NCBI GenBank assembly: GCA_007922225.1
Contig: ML679966.1
Location: 55,237,889-55,301,888, forward strand
DNA length: 64,000 nt
Source: Emydura subglobosa
Lineage: Eukaryota; Chordata; Testudines; Chelidae
Direction of reading: 5' to 3'
Below, one piece after another: positions 23,724-36,309 of this stretch (the first letter of the stretch is position 1; each line of letters opens with the position of its first letter). A model generated the notes under the pieces. The model did no database searches and had not been told where the DNA came from. It saw nothing but the letters and a program-made list of their open reading frames with translations. The translations under genes were made by a program, and so were the position numbers.

Positions 23724-24731
23724 TGTGACCCTAAGAGCCCATCAAAGCCTACTAGCAGAGGGCCCACTAAACTGTAACTTGTATTAGGCCTGACTCCCTC
23801 ACTACCCCCAACATACTTGTCATAACATGTATCTGGTGACATGATGGTCCTAAAAGTCATTGCATGATGTATGTATGGGTTCTGTACAAAGAGTTATAGA
23901 TGTGTGTTGGAAATATGTTTATTTGAGAGGGAGTGCATACACCAACCCTGTCCTAGATAAAGGAATGTGGATTTACTTGTCTGACTGGCTTACTACCAGG
24001 CAGAGGACAATGAAAACCCATTTTGTATAAGGTAAACAAAAAAGCCATCAAACTAATAAGCAGTAGGGATGACAGTTTAGCAAACACTCAAGGGGACAGT
24101 CTGCACCCCAGGAAGAAAGACAATGGACTTTGGAAAATATAAGGGGAAAAAAAAATTAATTATCATCACATAAGGGACAAAAGAGGCTGGCACTCTTGGA
24201 ATCAGTGAAAGATGGAACCTTCAACCATGTGGACTGAAGATGCTGAGAACTTGATGTGAGAAAACTGCTTACGCAAACATGGTAAGTAGAAAACATGTTT
24301 TGTTACATTTGTAACAATCTTTTTCTCTTGCTTAGTATCACTTAAATATCTGTTCTTTATTAATAAACTTAGTTTTACTATAAATCATCTTAGTGCTGTT
24401 ATACTGAAGAAAGGTGTGAGTATTCAGTTAACCTAACAGGCTGGTGTGTGCTCTGCCTTCAGTGAATTTAATAATTTCTGTGAGTATCTACTAAGAGGGA
24501 CTGAACCCTGTAGGGAGCTGTCTCTAGTGAACTTGGGAACTGGGTTTCACTGGGTTTTACCTGCAGAGCAAGGTTTACATTAGTGGTGTCTTAAGATGTT
24601 TGCTGGTGAAGCAGACAGACTGGTGTGGCAAGAAGCTGATGGATAGCCTAGTCTCCAGCAAAGATTTTGCTTGCTGAGGCAGAGAGGTAACACTGGTTTA
24701 TAGTTCTGAATGTCCTGAACGGAACATCACA
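23724..24731 (+). mobile_element. LTR-like unit, about 1.0 kb
   Basis: It begins TGTGACCCTAAGAG and ends GAACATCACA, so it has TG...CA ends with 5-bp inverted termini (TGTGA/TCACA). A polyadenylation signal AATAAA lies at 24362-24367, followed by 'cttagttttactataaatc'. Layout and wording parallel the unit at 57010-59131 (same TGTGACCC start, same 'ttaataaa' word before a T-rich stretch). No clear flanking duplication and no adjoining coding region, so it looks like a solo LTR; the retroelement class is not determined. Confidence 0.55.
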
Positions 24732-26463
24732 CTGGCATATATGTTTAAACAGCTGCAAACATAGGCCATGGCCTTTTAGATATATTTTTTCATTCTATAA
24801 GTAATGTAAAATCTGCTTGTTAACATGTGTTGTATGTGGCTCTGGCAAGCAGTGCTCTTCTATGGAGCACTTCAGGGTGTGAAAAAGAAAAAAAGTTTCC
24901 AGAAAAGGTCTAAGTGGAGATGCTCTGCAGCATGAACAGCTTGAAAAAAAAAATTTTTTTTTTTTAATACATGCTCTAGTGCCAACATAAATTATTTGAG
25001 GGAAGTTCTATGGCCTGTGTTATGCAGGAGGTCAGGCGAGATGACCACTCCACATTGCACCACATTTATTCATTATTTATTGCTGCTGTTGTGTTTAATT
25101 TGATGGAGTTGGAGAGGAATTGTGAGGAAACATGCCCTTCTCCCCACATAGGTAACGTTTTGGTTTTTTTTCACAAATACTGTGAAAACAGCAACAATTT
25201 ATACACTATGTTTGGTTCGTTTGTTATGTAGATTTCATGTTCACAAAACAATGCCACGTGTAAGATTTTCATAACTTTTCTCTCATCTGGTCTGGCTCAG
25301 GTTTCAGTAAAGAAGCCACTCTGTGGGTGGGCAAAGTATATTCATGGAATGTTTGTGTGGCTCTTAAGGCATGGGGTAGTTACTGGGAAGATTTTTGGAC
25401 CACTTGTACTGTCACTGTAGCTTAGCTCACAAACTAAGAATAGAAGTTATGCTGTTTGTAGGACTGGCTACCTTGTTTTGTTTTTGTAACTTAACACTTT
25501 CATAAGGCTTAGTTGCTGGCCTATCCCTCAGTTTCACCGTGGAGAGCCAGGGAATTGCTTGTCACCTCCCTCCGCTTTGACCTGTCCAGCTTGGGTGACC
25601 CTAACAGGAGTTGAAACTCCCACCAGCATAGCTCTCAGGGTTACCAGAACACACAAGACTTCCCCCTGTCCCTAAGGATGGAGAAGACAATTTGGATTTT
25701 AAAAAAATATATGTCCCCTTTGATGTTTTGGCAAACAGTTTCCTTAATAAAACAAAAAGTTTGTTGACAAGGAGTAATTACTGACTCTAGAACAACTTCT
25801 TTAAAATGTCAAAGGAGTGATGATGAGGAACCCACATCTTTGCCCCCCCCATCCCAAAAAAAGCAGAGGGAGTGGAAAGGCTAAGCAAAGCACGGCTGTG
25901 TTACGATGGGTGCCTAATGTGACACATGCAAGTGCATACTATATGTGGTTGGGAGCTCGCATAGGACAGGGCTAGTACAGGCCCAGTCCCCAAGTAACAA
26001 CAGACAGACAGAACTAACAAGTAACTAAAAACTAACACTCTACAAGTTAGAGCATCCCTTTATTTTCTCCTCCAGATTGTCCCTGGAGCTGGAGGCTGCA
26101 GTCCGGTCCAGAATCAGTGCTGTGACCTCAGACGGCCACCACAAGAACTCCTCCAAATGGGTATGAAGATGCTCCCAGGTCTCCTCTGCTCACTCTTAAC
26201 ACCACATCACCCTGAACTCAGCCTGCCTTTGATGCTTTCCCTGAGCTGCTGCGGAAGAGCCACTTGCTGCTCACAGATGCAGGTATCCCTGGTCCCACTC
26301 CTCCAGAAAAGGAGTCGTACAAGATGGTGTGGGCTGTGCACACAAGGAGCAGGTGCTGGGAAGCAGGTTTGATAATGAGATGGGTGGTGGTAGGTGGCAT
26401 GGGGCTGGTAACTACAGGAGGTCCTGGAATCTCCCCAGCATCTCTAGGTGATGCTGACTCAAG
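24732..26463. other. Unassigned sequence up to the assembly gap
   Basis: No recognisable gene. From about 26040 the sequence becomes GC-richer ('ctggagctggaggctgcagt') and runs into the run of Ns. Frames reported across the Ns cannot be read. A run of A then T lies near 24944-24965. Confidence 0.45.
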
Positions 26464-26863
26464 NNNNNNNNNNNNNNNNNNNNNNNNNNNNNNNNNNNNN
26501 NNNNNNNNNNNNNNNNNNNNNNNNNNNNNNNNNNNNNNNNNNNNNNNNNNNNNNNNNNNNNNNNNNNNNNNNNNNNNNNNNNNNNNNNNNNNNNNNNNNN
26601 NNNNNNNNNNNNNNNNNNNNNNNNNNNNNNNNNNNNNNNNNNNNNNNNNNNNNNNNNNNNNNNNNNNNNNNNNNNNNNNNNNNNNNNNNNNNNNNNNNNN
26701 NNNNNNNNNNNNNNNNNNNNNNNNNNNNNNNNNNNNNNNNNNNNNNNNNNNNNNNNNNNNNNNNNNNNNNNNNNNNNNNNNNNNNNNNNNNNNNNNNNNN
26801 NNNNNNNNNNNNNNNNNNNNNNNNNNNNNNNNNNNNNNNNNNNNNNNNNNNNNNNNNNNNNNN
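26464..26863. other. Assembly gap, 400 Ns
   Basis: Exactly 400 undetermined bases. The sequence is GC-richer on the left and resumes on the right just before a retroelement tail fragment, so a repeat-related break in assembly is likely. Confidence 0.99.
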
Positions 26864-26893
26864 CTCAAAGTGTAGAAGCATCTACATTGTTCT

Positions 26894-26960
26894 CGGCAAC
26901 GAGGGTTCCGCGGCACTCTAAAGACTAAAGTGGGACACAGTGGTGATAGCTACCCACATC
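26894..26960 (-). mobile_element. Retroelement tail fragment beside the gap
   Basis: The phrase 'ggcactctaaagactaaag' and the following 'gatagctaccc' resemble the tail of the elements at 3943 and 11687. The rest of the copy would lie within or beyond the N run. Confidence 0.4.
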
Positions 26961-27239
26961 TAGGTGCCCTGATACCACACTGAAGTGTTCCCAGATTATA
27001 AAGTGTCCCTAGAGCGCTAGGCATCCCTCCTCCTCCTCTTCCAACTCCATGCACTGCCATCTCATCATCCTCCCTTTCATCCCCTATTTTTGGGTTGATT
27101 TTTATTTTTTGAAGCGCAAAATTTAATCTCCCTCTCCCTCCCTTTCCTTGAATCACACAGTGAAAATATGAGTTAAAAAGGCCATTAGGGCATTCCCTGT
27201 TCTGGGTCAAAATCATTTGTTTTGACATAAAGCGTGTTG
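26961..27239. other. Unassigned sequence
   Basis: Nothing recognised. A pyrimidine-rich patch lies near 27020-27060. Confidence 0.4.
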
Positions 27240-27395
27240 AGCATTAAAATAGAATACCTCAAAGTGTTTAAAACAGAATTATTTTTGAATTTTAGTTCAA
27301 TTTTTTTTCCCTTTTAGCTTAATTTGGGACCAAACAAATTTGTGATATCACATATTTTTCACGAAATAGAAATTCCATTTTTTGACCAACTCTGC
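27240..27395. repeat. AT-rich repeat copy ending TTTTTTGACCAACTCTG
   Basis: The terminal phrase at 27378-27394 and the AAATTT-rich text before it match the family at 9110-9821. The left boundary is approximate. Confidence 0.45.
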
Positions 27396-27929
27396 TGTGG
27401 CGGCTGATATTGACTTTTCTCGTTACTGAACCTTAGGAAGATAAATAGTACTCTAGTTAGCAAGAGAGATTCAGCCTTGGGTACTTGAGTGTGGTGTCAA
27501 ACAATAAAGGTTTTCAAGCTCAGAACTAAAGCCTGAGTATAGCTTTGGAAGTGTCCCCATCACAATACATTCTCTTTTACTTCTGTCACTGAAACATTTT
27601 TCGTATCCTAGTAAAAAGACAAAAACCTTGAAACACTTCATGAATCACGTGAATAAGTAGGCTGATTTTAAAAATCACGGTATCTGAGGGGGAGGGGGAA
27701 ATGGGCAGATATGGAGTCTGTAAAATGCAATAGTTAAAGTGAGAGCTGCCCAGCAATTATGGGATAGTTACTCACTTAGGCCCCAATACTGCAATAATAT
27801 GTGCGTGAAATTGCCCTCTAGGTAGACATAAGGACCATCTGTGTGAATCCAACTGAAGGAAGATTACATTAATGATCTGGTCAATGGCTGACAGTTACAT
27901 GTAACCTGGGATTTTCCAAAGGGTTAAGT
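27396..27929. other. Unassigned AT-rich sequence
   Basis: Nothing recognised. Confidence 0.45.
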
Positions 27930-27930
27930 T

Positions 27931-28053
27931 AGGCTGACTAGATGTCCGATTTTATAAGGACAGTCCCGATATTCGGGGCTTATTCTTATATAGGCGCCTA
28001 TTGTCCCCCACCTCCTGTCCTGATTTTTCACACTTGCTATCTGGTCACCCTAG
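27931..28053. mobile_element. 123-bp terminal-inverted-repeat element
   Basis: The left end is AGGCTGACTAGATGTCCGAT and the reverse complement of the right end is CTAGGGTGACCAGATAGCAA, giving inverted repeats around GGTGACCAGAT. The interior 'aggacagtcccgatattcgg' and 'tcctgatttttcacacttgc' is the text of a very common small repeat in turtle and crocodilian genomes. It has no coding capacity. Confidence 0.75.
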
Positions 28054-28062
28054 GTTGTGTTG

Positions 28063-28131
28063 GCCTAATTCTGCTCCCATTAATGTCAAAGGAGAGTTTT
28101 AACACAGATTTCAATGGGAGTAGAGTTAGGC
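28063..28131. repeat. Imperfect palindrome of the CATTGACTTCAATGG class
   Basis: The left arm GCCTAATTCTGCTCCCATTA (28063-28082) pairs with the right arm AATGGGAGTAGAGTTAGGC (28113-28131). It belongs to a set of hairpin-like repeats in which the arms frame a 'caatgggag' core. Two similar ones lie at 40057-40116 and 45101-45162. Confidence 0.6.
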
Positions 28132-31100
28132 GAAATATACGTTTTAGAAAACCCCACCTATAACTTCCCATCCATGTGAACTGCACATTTGTGAGCTCAT
28201 TTCCACCTTGTAACATCCCTATTAAAAGGCATAAAAAAACCAGGACCTGTAAAAATTGCTCTTGAAATCATGGTACAAACTTGAAAAGATTTAATCCTCC
28301 TCCCAAATCTCAGTATATATAGAGGAAGAAAGAAATAGTGCATAGGTGTCTTCAGAGAGAAGTTGAACATTAGAGTGAAACAATGTCAGATCGACCTCCT
28401 CTGTATAATACTTTGACACATGTCACTACAGCCATTGGTTAGGTTGTGGCAGCAACATAACAACTTTGATCTGAGTTAATTAAAGAAAAGAAATACTTTT
28501 TTCCTACTAATTGAACAGTTTCCTCCTATGGGCAATAGACTTCACGATCATATCACTGGGGTGGCCTTGCTTACTGAAAGCTAACAAATGAACAAAAGCT
28601 TTACCAGCCACAGCTCTGATTCACCCTACTGAAGAAGTTAGAAATTACTTTACTAGGCAGTAAAGTATATAGAAACAAAAGTTATAGAACAACCAAAGTG
28701 TTAAAAAAAACACAGTAGCAAAACTGACTCTGATGCATTAGTGCTAAACACAGATTGTTCCATCAATCACATTGAGGGAGTCGTTCATTCCTTTAATGGC
28801 ATTATAATGAGGAAAAGCTTACTGTTAGACTGACTCCAGCAAGTGATAATGCATGTGGATAATTTTTAATGTGCTACAAAATGCTACAAGCTGAAAATAC
28901 ATATAGGTTAGAAATCAACTGATACTTACTGTGTATCCCAGCTATTTATCTATGTATTTTTTGATAGAACTACTGAAAGCCAGACAGTAATAAGTTCAAC
29001 AAATTCTTAAAGCCCATTTGAAAAACTGATGCCTATTAATTAGCTGTCATTCAATCCACTGGAACCTGGAAAGGAGTTTAACAAACTTTGGGTCACTTTG
29101 GCTGCTTCAGGACAATATAACTAAGTATGATTGAAGGTAAGTGGATGCAATTCCTCCCAGTTCTACTTACATAATTTTATGAAAAAGACAGTTCCACATA
29201 AATTGGCCATTTAGCTAGATTTCCTGCTGAGAAAAATATTACTTTCGTCTGCTAGTGCTAGAGATATTATGAATTTTTGCATAAATTCAGCTCTTTTTTG
29301 TTCTAAGCACAAATGACTACTGTAGACACATAAGTACTAATCAGGTCTAGCGAATTTGCCGCCATCAGTGAAGCCATAGCTCCAGTATGTTTTCCTAAAC
29401 CTCACCTTTATAAAGATTTGGATTTGGGCACATATTTCATTCTGGAGCCAGAGAAAATGCTGACAATTCTCCTCACATGGTCAGAGCGCAAGTCAGAGTG
29501 CAAGTTTCTTTCTGTTTCATGTTCCATTCACATAAGATAACACAGCGTGAATCAAACCTCTTAAAACAAAATGAAGAGTACTAATTATTTGATCACTCCT
29601 TGCACATCTTTAAAACAAATTTCCAGTTGCTCAACCTCAACCTCCTTTCACCTCTTTCCACCCTCCCTCCCCCCAGCTGTTTACCATTCCCTCCTTCTTA
29701 TTGATCCTGAGAAATTCCTCATAAATGTTTGCAGGTAAATCTGATTTTATGTGTGTTGTGCATAGTTGTTGTTCAAGCCAGTAACTAAGGGGTTAATCTG
29801 TCTCATTGGGGACTCACATGGGCTAAACTGGATTTTGTGTCAGTTGCTGTCTTCCTGATGGTTAGAAGTGCCTGGGTACTTCTAACCAAGACATTACTTG
29901 TATTTAATTTGGCGATGGAGCTGTAATGGAGAGCAGTTAATGAATAATAACTAGTTATATCACTGTTTTGAACTCTGAGCTCTGTGGATTATTCTTCAGT
30001 AAAGCAGTTTTCATACAGGAAATGTAATAGGTCATTTGTGATTCTTAGGTACCTTTAAACAGAGTTCAGATAGTAGTTTAGAGTGCCTTATTTCACGTGG
30101 CTGTTGTGGCTTTGGAAGGAGTTTCACTGCAGTTAGAAGCCGTCTTGCAAGAAGACCCTCATGCAGAGCCTGGTGTCTGGACTGAGAAGATGTGATTTAT
30201 CCTTCCTCAACTCTCTGGGTTTGTCTAAGGCTGGCTGCGTTCCTCATGCAAGTTAGGGCAGCAGAGGAATTCCAAATCAAGCCTGCTATGTTTGGAGATG
30301 TCACACTGGAAGGCAAAACTCCAGGGGAAGGATTGATGGCCACAAGTCAAGTTTCCTGGCCTAACAGAAGGATGCAGAGAGGAAAAGTGAGATGGGAAGG
30401 ATGGAAGGGGGCGGGGAAAGAAATGGTGAAGCTGGGATAGGGAGGGAAGGACATGGCAACAAGAAGTATATGGAAACAAAAGAGATGATGGAGCCACTCT
30501 ATTGATTGTGTGGGGCGAGAGCAGCCCAGATGACCAAAATATTCTTCACTCAGGGCACCAGAACACCCAGGAAAAGTTCTGTCTTCTATATGCAATAATA
30601 ATTCTCTTAGCTCTCTGCAAACGTCAAGATATGCTGTGGGCCATATACCTGAGACGCTAATATAAATAATGTTAATAGAGTTATTTACACCAGGTGAGCA
30701 TGTGGTCCTATAAATCTGAAGGCAGAAAGGACTCTTCTGATACTGCAACTGAGGTAGCCAAATTGCCAACATGTAAGTATCTCACAGAATTTTCTGGACA
30801 GAGTGAATACAGACTATAAGAACTGCTTTTGTGCCTTCCTCTACTCTAGTGCTCCATCAAGTAAAGAATTACTTGGTATAACTTTGGAGTCATCCATTAA
30901 ATTCCCATAAGGGATCTAAATATTTCATGCATTGGGAGTGGTCACTGCATATCTTGAATATACCCTTAATATATAGGCTTTTAAATTGATTGTATCATAC
31001 CCTTTCTATGGGTTTGAGCCTGGCAGACATACATCCATTGTGCAGTGCAGGTTTTTAATATTTTATTATAAAATATATAACATGCTCTTTAGGTTTTCTC

Positions 31101-31888
31101 ACTTACTGTTTTGATTTGATTCTCCCATTCACTAAGATACAATTTTTAATATTTAAGAAGTAATGACAAACTAAACCTCACTTTAAATCTTGGCAATTAT
31201 AACTTACATTCTACTTAAATATCTTTAGCTCTGTTTCCCAAAGCTATTACTGAACTGAACTGATATGTTTTCCAAGGGAGAAAATGGTTGTCCTGAATGA
31301 TCTGTGAAACATGATACATAGAACTGTATTTTTATCAGCCATCATCAAGAAAGTGGCAGGGGGCCAGCAAAGCACTCAGCAGAGATGTCTGTCCACTTAC
31401 GTTCTGTAAACTATAGAGTTTGTGGCCTTGACTCTCCTCTTCCTTACATAATTGTAAATCAGGGATAACTCATGGAAGTCATTGGAATGAGCTGGGCCCT
31501 GCATACTACAACTACTGTCATGATTTATAACTGATTAAAGGCACGTTGTTTGAGATTTTTCAGAGGTGATTAAGCAACGGTGCCTATTAATTTCAGGTGG
31601 AGTTATGTAGTTAAATCTACGTCACCTTTGCAACTATCAGACAATAACTTTAAATGGTTCTTATAAACTTGGTTCTGTTTCTGACCACACAGCTGCTTTT
31701 CTGCCATCACAACCATGTTTGTAAGCCTCGCTTGCTACCTAGCTAACTGCACTTGTATCAGTGCATCTTGGGATAATCTAAGCAGCTGTCCCATACGTCC
31801 TCAGCGTGGAGGACAACAAGCTCAAAGCAAAACTAGCAGCACATGCTGTAGTGCACTGTGGAATGCTCTACCTCACAGATATCTGGGA
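28132..31888. other. Unassigned AT-rich sequence
   Basis: No gene recognised. A 141-codon minus-strand frame (30347-30772) overlaps two other frames (30192-30440 plus, 30225-30497 minus) in a purine-rich patch around 30350-30450 and shows no known domain. Confidence 0.45.
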
Positions 31889-32053
31889 GGGCATGTCTAC
31901 AGGGAGACACTCCGAATACTTAAGGCAAATCAAATAAAGGTGTGAACTGAATACACATATATTAAAGCACATTAAGCCCCCATTTGGCTATTCTCATTCA
32001 AAAGTGAAGTGACTTTACTTAAATTTCCTGCATATCCCCCTGTAGACATAGCC
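31889..32053. mobile_element. Harbinger-like MITE, 165 bp
   Basis: The left end is GGGCATGTCTACAGGG and the reverse complement of the right end is GGCTATGTCTACAGGGGG, a strong inverted repeat. It is short and AT-rich inside and has no coding capacity. A further 'gctgtctacactgg' at 32086-32099 may be a remnant of a neighbouring copy. Confidence 0.7.
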
Positions 32054-33899
32054 ATAGAAGGATAAGTCCCAGACAAACTGGGATGCTGTCTACACTGGAA
32101 AAAAAAGGGTACTATGCTATAATCATATGGTATGCAGATAAAACTATGTGAAAAGCCAACCTAATTGGTTAAAGTTTGACCAGACTGTGCTATTGTAAAC
32201 CCATTGTGAGAGGAGAATGGGGTCCTTTGTTTTTAAGCACTAGAACATTTTATGAGAGAGAATGGAAAGTGTTTTATCACTTTTGATCACTGAAATACTT
32301 GTGTGGCATGAGTTTTGGTAGATAGTGAAACAGCCACCTAATCTGGTAAAATGAGCACATAGACGTGCTTATGGAGGACCTAGCATTTCACTATGTTTTG
32401 CTTGCTTAGAGATAACTTTAGCCAGAGGTAAGTTTGTGTGTTGAAAGAGAAATGAATAATGAATTTAGTGCTGACACTGCAAGGCAAATGTATCTTGCTA
32501 CCACATGGATAGGAAAAATATTCCTCTAGATCAGTATTCCATGGCATTGCTCTTGCTATCAGATAGTATCATTGCAATTTAATACAGATATACAGAGTTG
32601 AATTAAAGGATGTTTCTGGGTAACTTCATTTCAGGTGACAGGTATGCAATTTTTAAATTTAGGTAAACAGTATAATCATGTGACAGTATTTCAGTGCAAT
32701 TCCTCAGTAAGTATCAAAGAGCAGTGGCCACTTAATACAGCCAGACTTGTTTTCTTCCACGTCAGAGCCTACAGTCTTTGAGTCTATTTGCCCTCCTTGT
32801 TACTTTCAATCCTTATATTCTGAGCCCATTAGTATGCATATAAAGTCCTCACCTCCTCTCAAGGACTAGTACAAACAGGTCTATTTTAATGCGTAATAGG
32901 GATAGGCAATTCCATATGTTGAAATGTGTATCAGGGCATTTGGTGGTAGAAGACGGTGATTGTGGCAATATTTCTACAGAAGAAGGATGATCTTGGGCTT
33001 GTCACTAGGAGTGTGTTTGTGGTGTTCATGGCTTTTGGGGAGGTTTGGAGGCTGGACATGTGAGATTAAAGGTGAACGTCACCGTTTCTTCCTTGGTTTT
33101 CTATTCATATGCTTATTTGATCCTCACAAAAGGTCTCAACAGCTTGTGAAGGGGGAGCCAACTATTCAAGAGGGAACCAAAAAAAGAAATGAGTAAAACC
33201 AAAATGTGTGTTCAAAACTAGAATGGGGTGAATATTGTGCTAAACAAACAAACTGGGAAACATGTTTCTACTATTTTATGTATCCTCCATCCTGGCATAA
33301 GTAAACACCAGTTTACTAATCAGCACATTTGAGTCTCTTACCAACTCTATGTTTACTTCTAGTAAAAATATGCTTGTGTATGAGGGACCAAAGTTAGTGT
33401 TGCTCCTTCTCCCAGAACCCGTGCCCATGTGAAAATCAAGCCCAGAATAAGCAGTGCAATACTATTTTTGACTCCTTAATTAATAATCATACACATATAT
33501 GTTTATTTTCAAAAGAAAGCAAAATGGCATCCCCGGGAGTAATGTACTGTGAGTCAGTATGTTGTTGTAGGCTTTTTTAATAGCATAACGTTCACCAATT
33601 CGTAACTGAGGAATGCTGAGTTGCAGGCAATCCCAATCATCATGCCTGCACTGCCATCTGTTTGCATTTTTCACTAAGGGTGTGTCTATCAAAAATGCTG
33701 ACAAGCAGCACTAATCAAATTATATCAAAAAGGATTTTGTTATGGTTCTGATACGAAGCTTATAGTAAATGTGTCATGGGAGAAATGGGGATGACTGCAG
33801 TAGTGGTTAAGAGTTGTGTGAATGCATGAGTGAAGGCAATAGATTTGCATTAGCTCTGTTCATAGGTGCTGAGATTTGGCTGTGAACTGCCTGTGAGTG
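32054..33899. other. Unassigned AT-rich sequence
   Basis: No gene recognised. A 78-codon frame at 32960-33196 has hydrophobic stretches but no known motif and no sign of exon structure. Confidence 0.45.
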
Positions 33900-34206
33900 C
33901 AGTGATACTCAGGCCTCAGTGGTTCAGGAGCCAAATTGGTGATCAACCTTACTCAAAAGAGCCACAGTAGTGTGAATTCATTGTTTCATTTAGTATATAA
34001 ATTCTCATAGCAAAATGACTGACCGAGTATTATTCTTTATCAACTACAATTGGTTAATAACATAGTAAAAGCATCCTGAATGGTTAATAACATAGATTGG
34101 TTAATAATTAAATCACACAGTGTTTTAATGTCATGTGCTGCAAAGAGCCACAAGAAACACATTAAAGACTCACTTGCGGCTTACGAGCCTCAGTCTGAGT
34201 ATCACC
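33900..34206. mobile_element. hAT-like MITE, about 307 bp
   Basis: The left end is CAGTGATACTCAGGCCTCAG and the reverse complement of the right end is CGGTGATACTCAGACTGAGG. Inside, 'ggttaataacatag' is repeated in direct orientation (near 34048 and 34082). The CAGTG start suggests hAT, but no clear 8-bp duplication remains. Confidence 0.65.
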
Positions 34207-35494
34207 GTGTTACTGGAAGAGATTAGTTTAATGTACCCCTTCAGTGTTGCATTTGGTTATAGCTTCTGGACTGCAAAGCAATACAAGGGTATTCTTGCAA
34301 AGTGCTGAGATGTTGGCATGCCAAGTGAAGTAGCTATAGGAAGCACCTGATCACTATATCTCATATAAAAAAGAACTAGCTCACAAGGTGGCACTCAAAC
34401 AGTTCAGTGGCTTGTGTAGTTTCCATGTTACTGTGAACTTTTGGTACTATAAACCTTATGGATCCCATTTAAAGTTCTAGTGTTCAAAATGAGATCTGAA
34501 AAAGTCATTCGACAAAGGAAGGTATAAATAATAGTATTTAAAGAAAAAAATAGCTAACTATATTTATTTACCTATTAGTACCTCTGTAGACTTAGGATTT
34601 AACTCCTAGTAGCACATACATATCCTCATTCTCCCTCACTGAGTTTCCTTTGTAATGTTATATTAGGAAGAGAAGGAAAGGGGTTGCTCCATCATAGAAT
34701 GGACAGTAAGTTTGCCTTCGTTCAGTATCTTACAAGATCCACCAGATGCCACAGCTATCCAAATGAAGGCCTTGAGGCTCCATGCCACTTCAGGAGCCCT
34801 GAATTGGACCTACAAATTTACACTAATTGTGAGATCAGTTGTGGGAAAGTGGATAAAAGTTTATGAGAAGTTCCAATCACACATTACAACAAATGTTGAT
34901 AGAAAAATGTGCAAAAGAGAGACAGAAAGCTGAATGAATCCAATAAAAAGCCTTACTGATCTAACTCAAGGACTGTATTTTATGAAAAAGAGACACATGG
35001 GACTGGAAATCTGTGAACCAAAATTGTGGGTCAGAAATGAGGCTTAGCTAGTACACAAAATTATGAAAGTATGGCCTATTCTGGAGTCCTTAAAAGACTT
35101 TGGAGCAGAACATGAGTGCAACAATTGCTGAATGAAAGAAGAGAAGGAGTGAGCTTCACCATCATGGCTGCCACCACCACCATCCTATCATAATATCTTT
35201 GGGCCTTCATCATTCTGATCCTGAGAGATGTCCTGAGAAGACCGGGCCCAGATGACATCTTCATCTTCACTGGCTCTGGCTAAATCCCAAACCCACCTGG
35301 GGCTTGAGATATTATCACATATACCCCCATATGTCTTTTTTCATTCTGCACCTATTTCTTTTTCCTACAACTCTCCTTTTTCCTTCTGTTTAATAAAAGT
35401 ATGTCTTAGCCAACCCAGAATGTATATTTTGCAATGCTGCTCTCAGACTGCGACCAGAAAGTCAGCTAAAAGCAATACCTTAACTCAGAGTTCT
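34207..35494. other. Unassigned sequence, possibly part of an interspersed repeat
   Basis: Around 35100-35410 the text ('gtgagcttcaccatcatggctgcc', then AATAAA at 35392-35397 followed by 'agtatgtcttagcc') reads like the 3' part of a turtle retroelement or LTR. I could not find its ends. No gene recognised. Confidence 0.35.
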
Positions 35495-35838
35495 TCCTGG
35501 AGGTACATCAAGTCATCTAGATCTTTGTCTAGTTATACAACAGACTACATAAAAAGCACAAGCGAAATCAGTACGAACTAAAATTTCATATAGCCAATGA
35601 CTAGTTTAAACTGTTCTATATACTATATCAGTGGTTTTCAAACTGTAGGTGAGTTCATTTTAATGGAGTCACCAGGGCCAGTGTTAGACTTGCTGGGGCC
35701 CAGAGCAGAAAGCTGAAGCCTAAGCCTCACCAAATGAAAACGAAGCCCGAGTTTTTAAATGAGGTGAAACTTGGGGTATGCAAGACAAATCAGACTTCTG
35801 AAATGGGTACAGTAGTCTGGAAAGGTTGAGAACCACTG
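35495..35838 (-). mobile_element. hAT-like MITE with a second hAT-like element nested in it
   Basis: The reverse complement of the right end is CAGTGGTTCTCAACCTTTCC, followed inward by 'agactactgtaccc' and 'gtcttgcataccccaagttt', a repeat I know from turtle genomes. On the left the same element's other half ('ctggaggtacatcaagtcat', 'gactacataaaaagcac') is present from about 35495. Between them, at 35629, a new terminus CAGTGGTTTTCAAACTGTAG opens text of a different family ('gacttgctggggcccagagc') to about 35750. One hAT-like element therefore sits in another, the inner copy truncated. Confidence 0.6.
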
Positions 35839-36309
35839 CCCTAATCTGCTCGACAATGGTACAAGTATGCCAGGTCTCAGAGTGGCTGATAAGACCATGT
35901 GCTTTGCCTGTATTTTTCCAGCAGTGAGGTTGCAAGGCCAAGTCAACACCAAGACAGAAGCTGCATTTTCTGTCTTTGCTGTTCCTTTCCCTTTACTCTT
36001 AAGTGTTTTTTTCTTTTGGGAAACAGGATCGTACTTTAACAACAACAGCTCCAGCTCATCCCAACTAACTTCTTCTCTTTTCTCTAAAAAGGACAGCTAT
36101 TACCATCTTTAACACCATCTAAGGGACTGTCAAATAAGGGGTTTTATTTCCATTTAAGGTCCCCTACAGTTAAAGGGAAAGGGAACAAGGGATATTATTG
36201 AAATTAAAGTCTTATTTAATTCTTTACTTTTCAAAAGCTTTAATTGTTTTTCCTTTCTTTTCTGTATATTTAATAGAAAGGTTACAAAAATGTCGAGTGG
36301 TGTGTTTGC
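35839..36309. other. Unassigned sequence
   Basis: Frames here overlap on opposite strands and include the MITE edge; no gene recognised. Confidence 0.4.

Noticed and set aside
26218..26921. Long open frames of 140-232 codons on both strands
   Set aside because: They are open only because they cross 400 undetermined bases; the readable parts have no recognisable domain.
30347..30772. 141-codon minus-strand frame
   Set aside because: No domain recognised; it overlaps other frames in a purine-rich patch and lacks any splice or start evidence.
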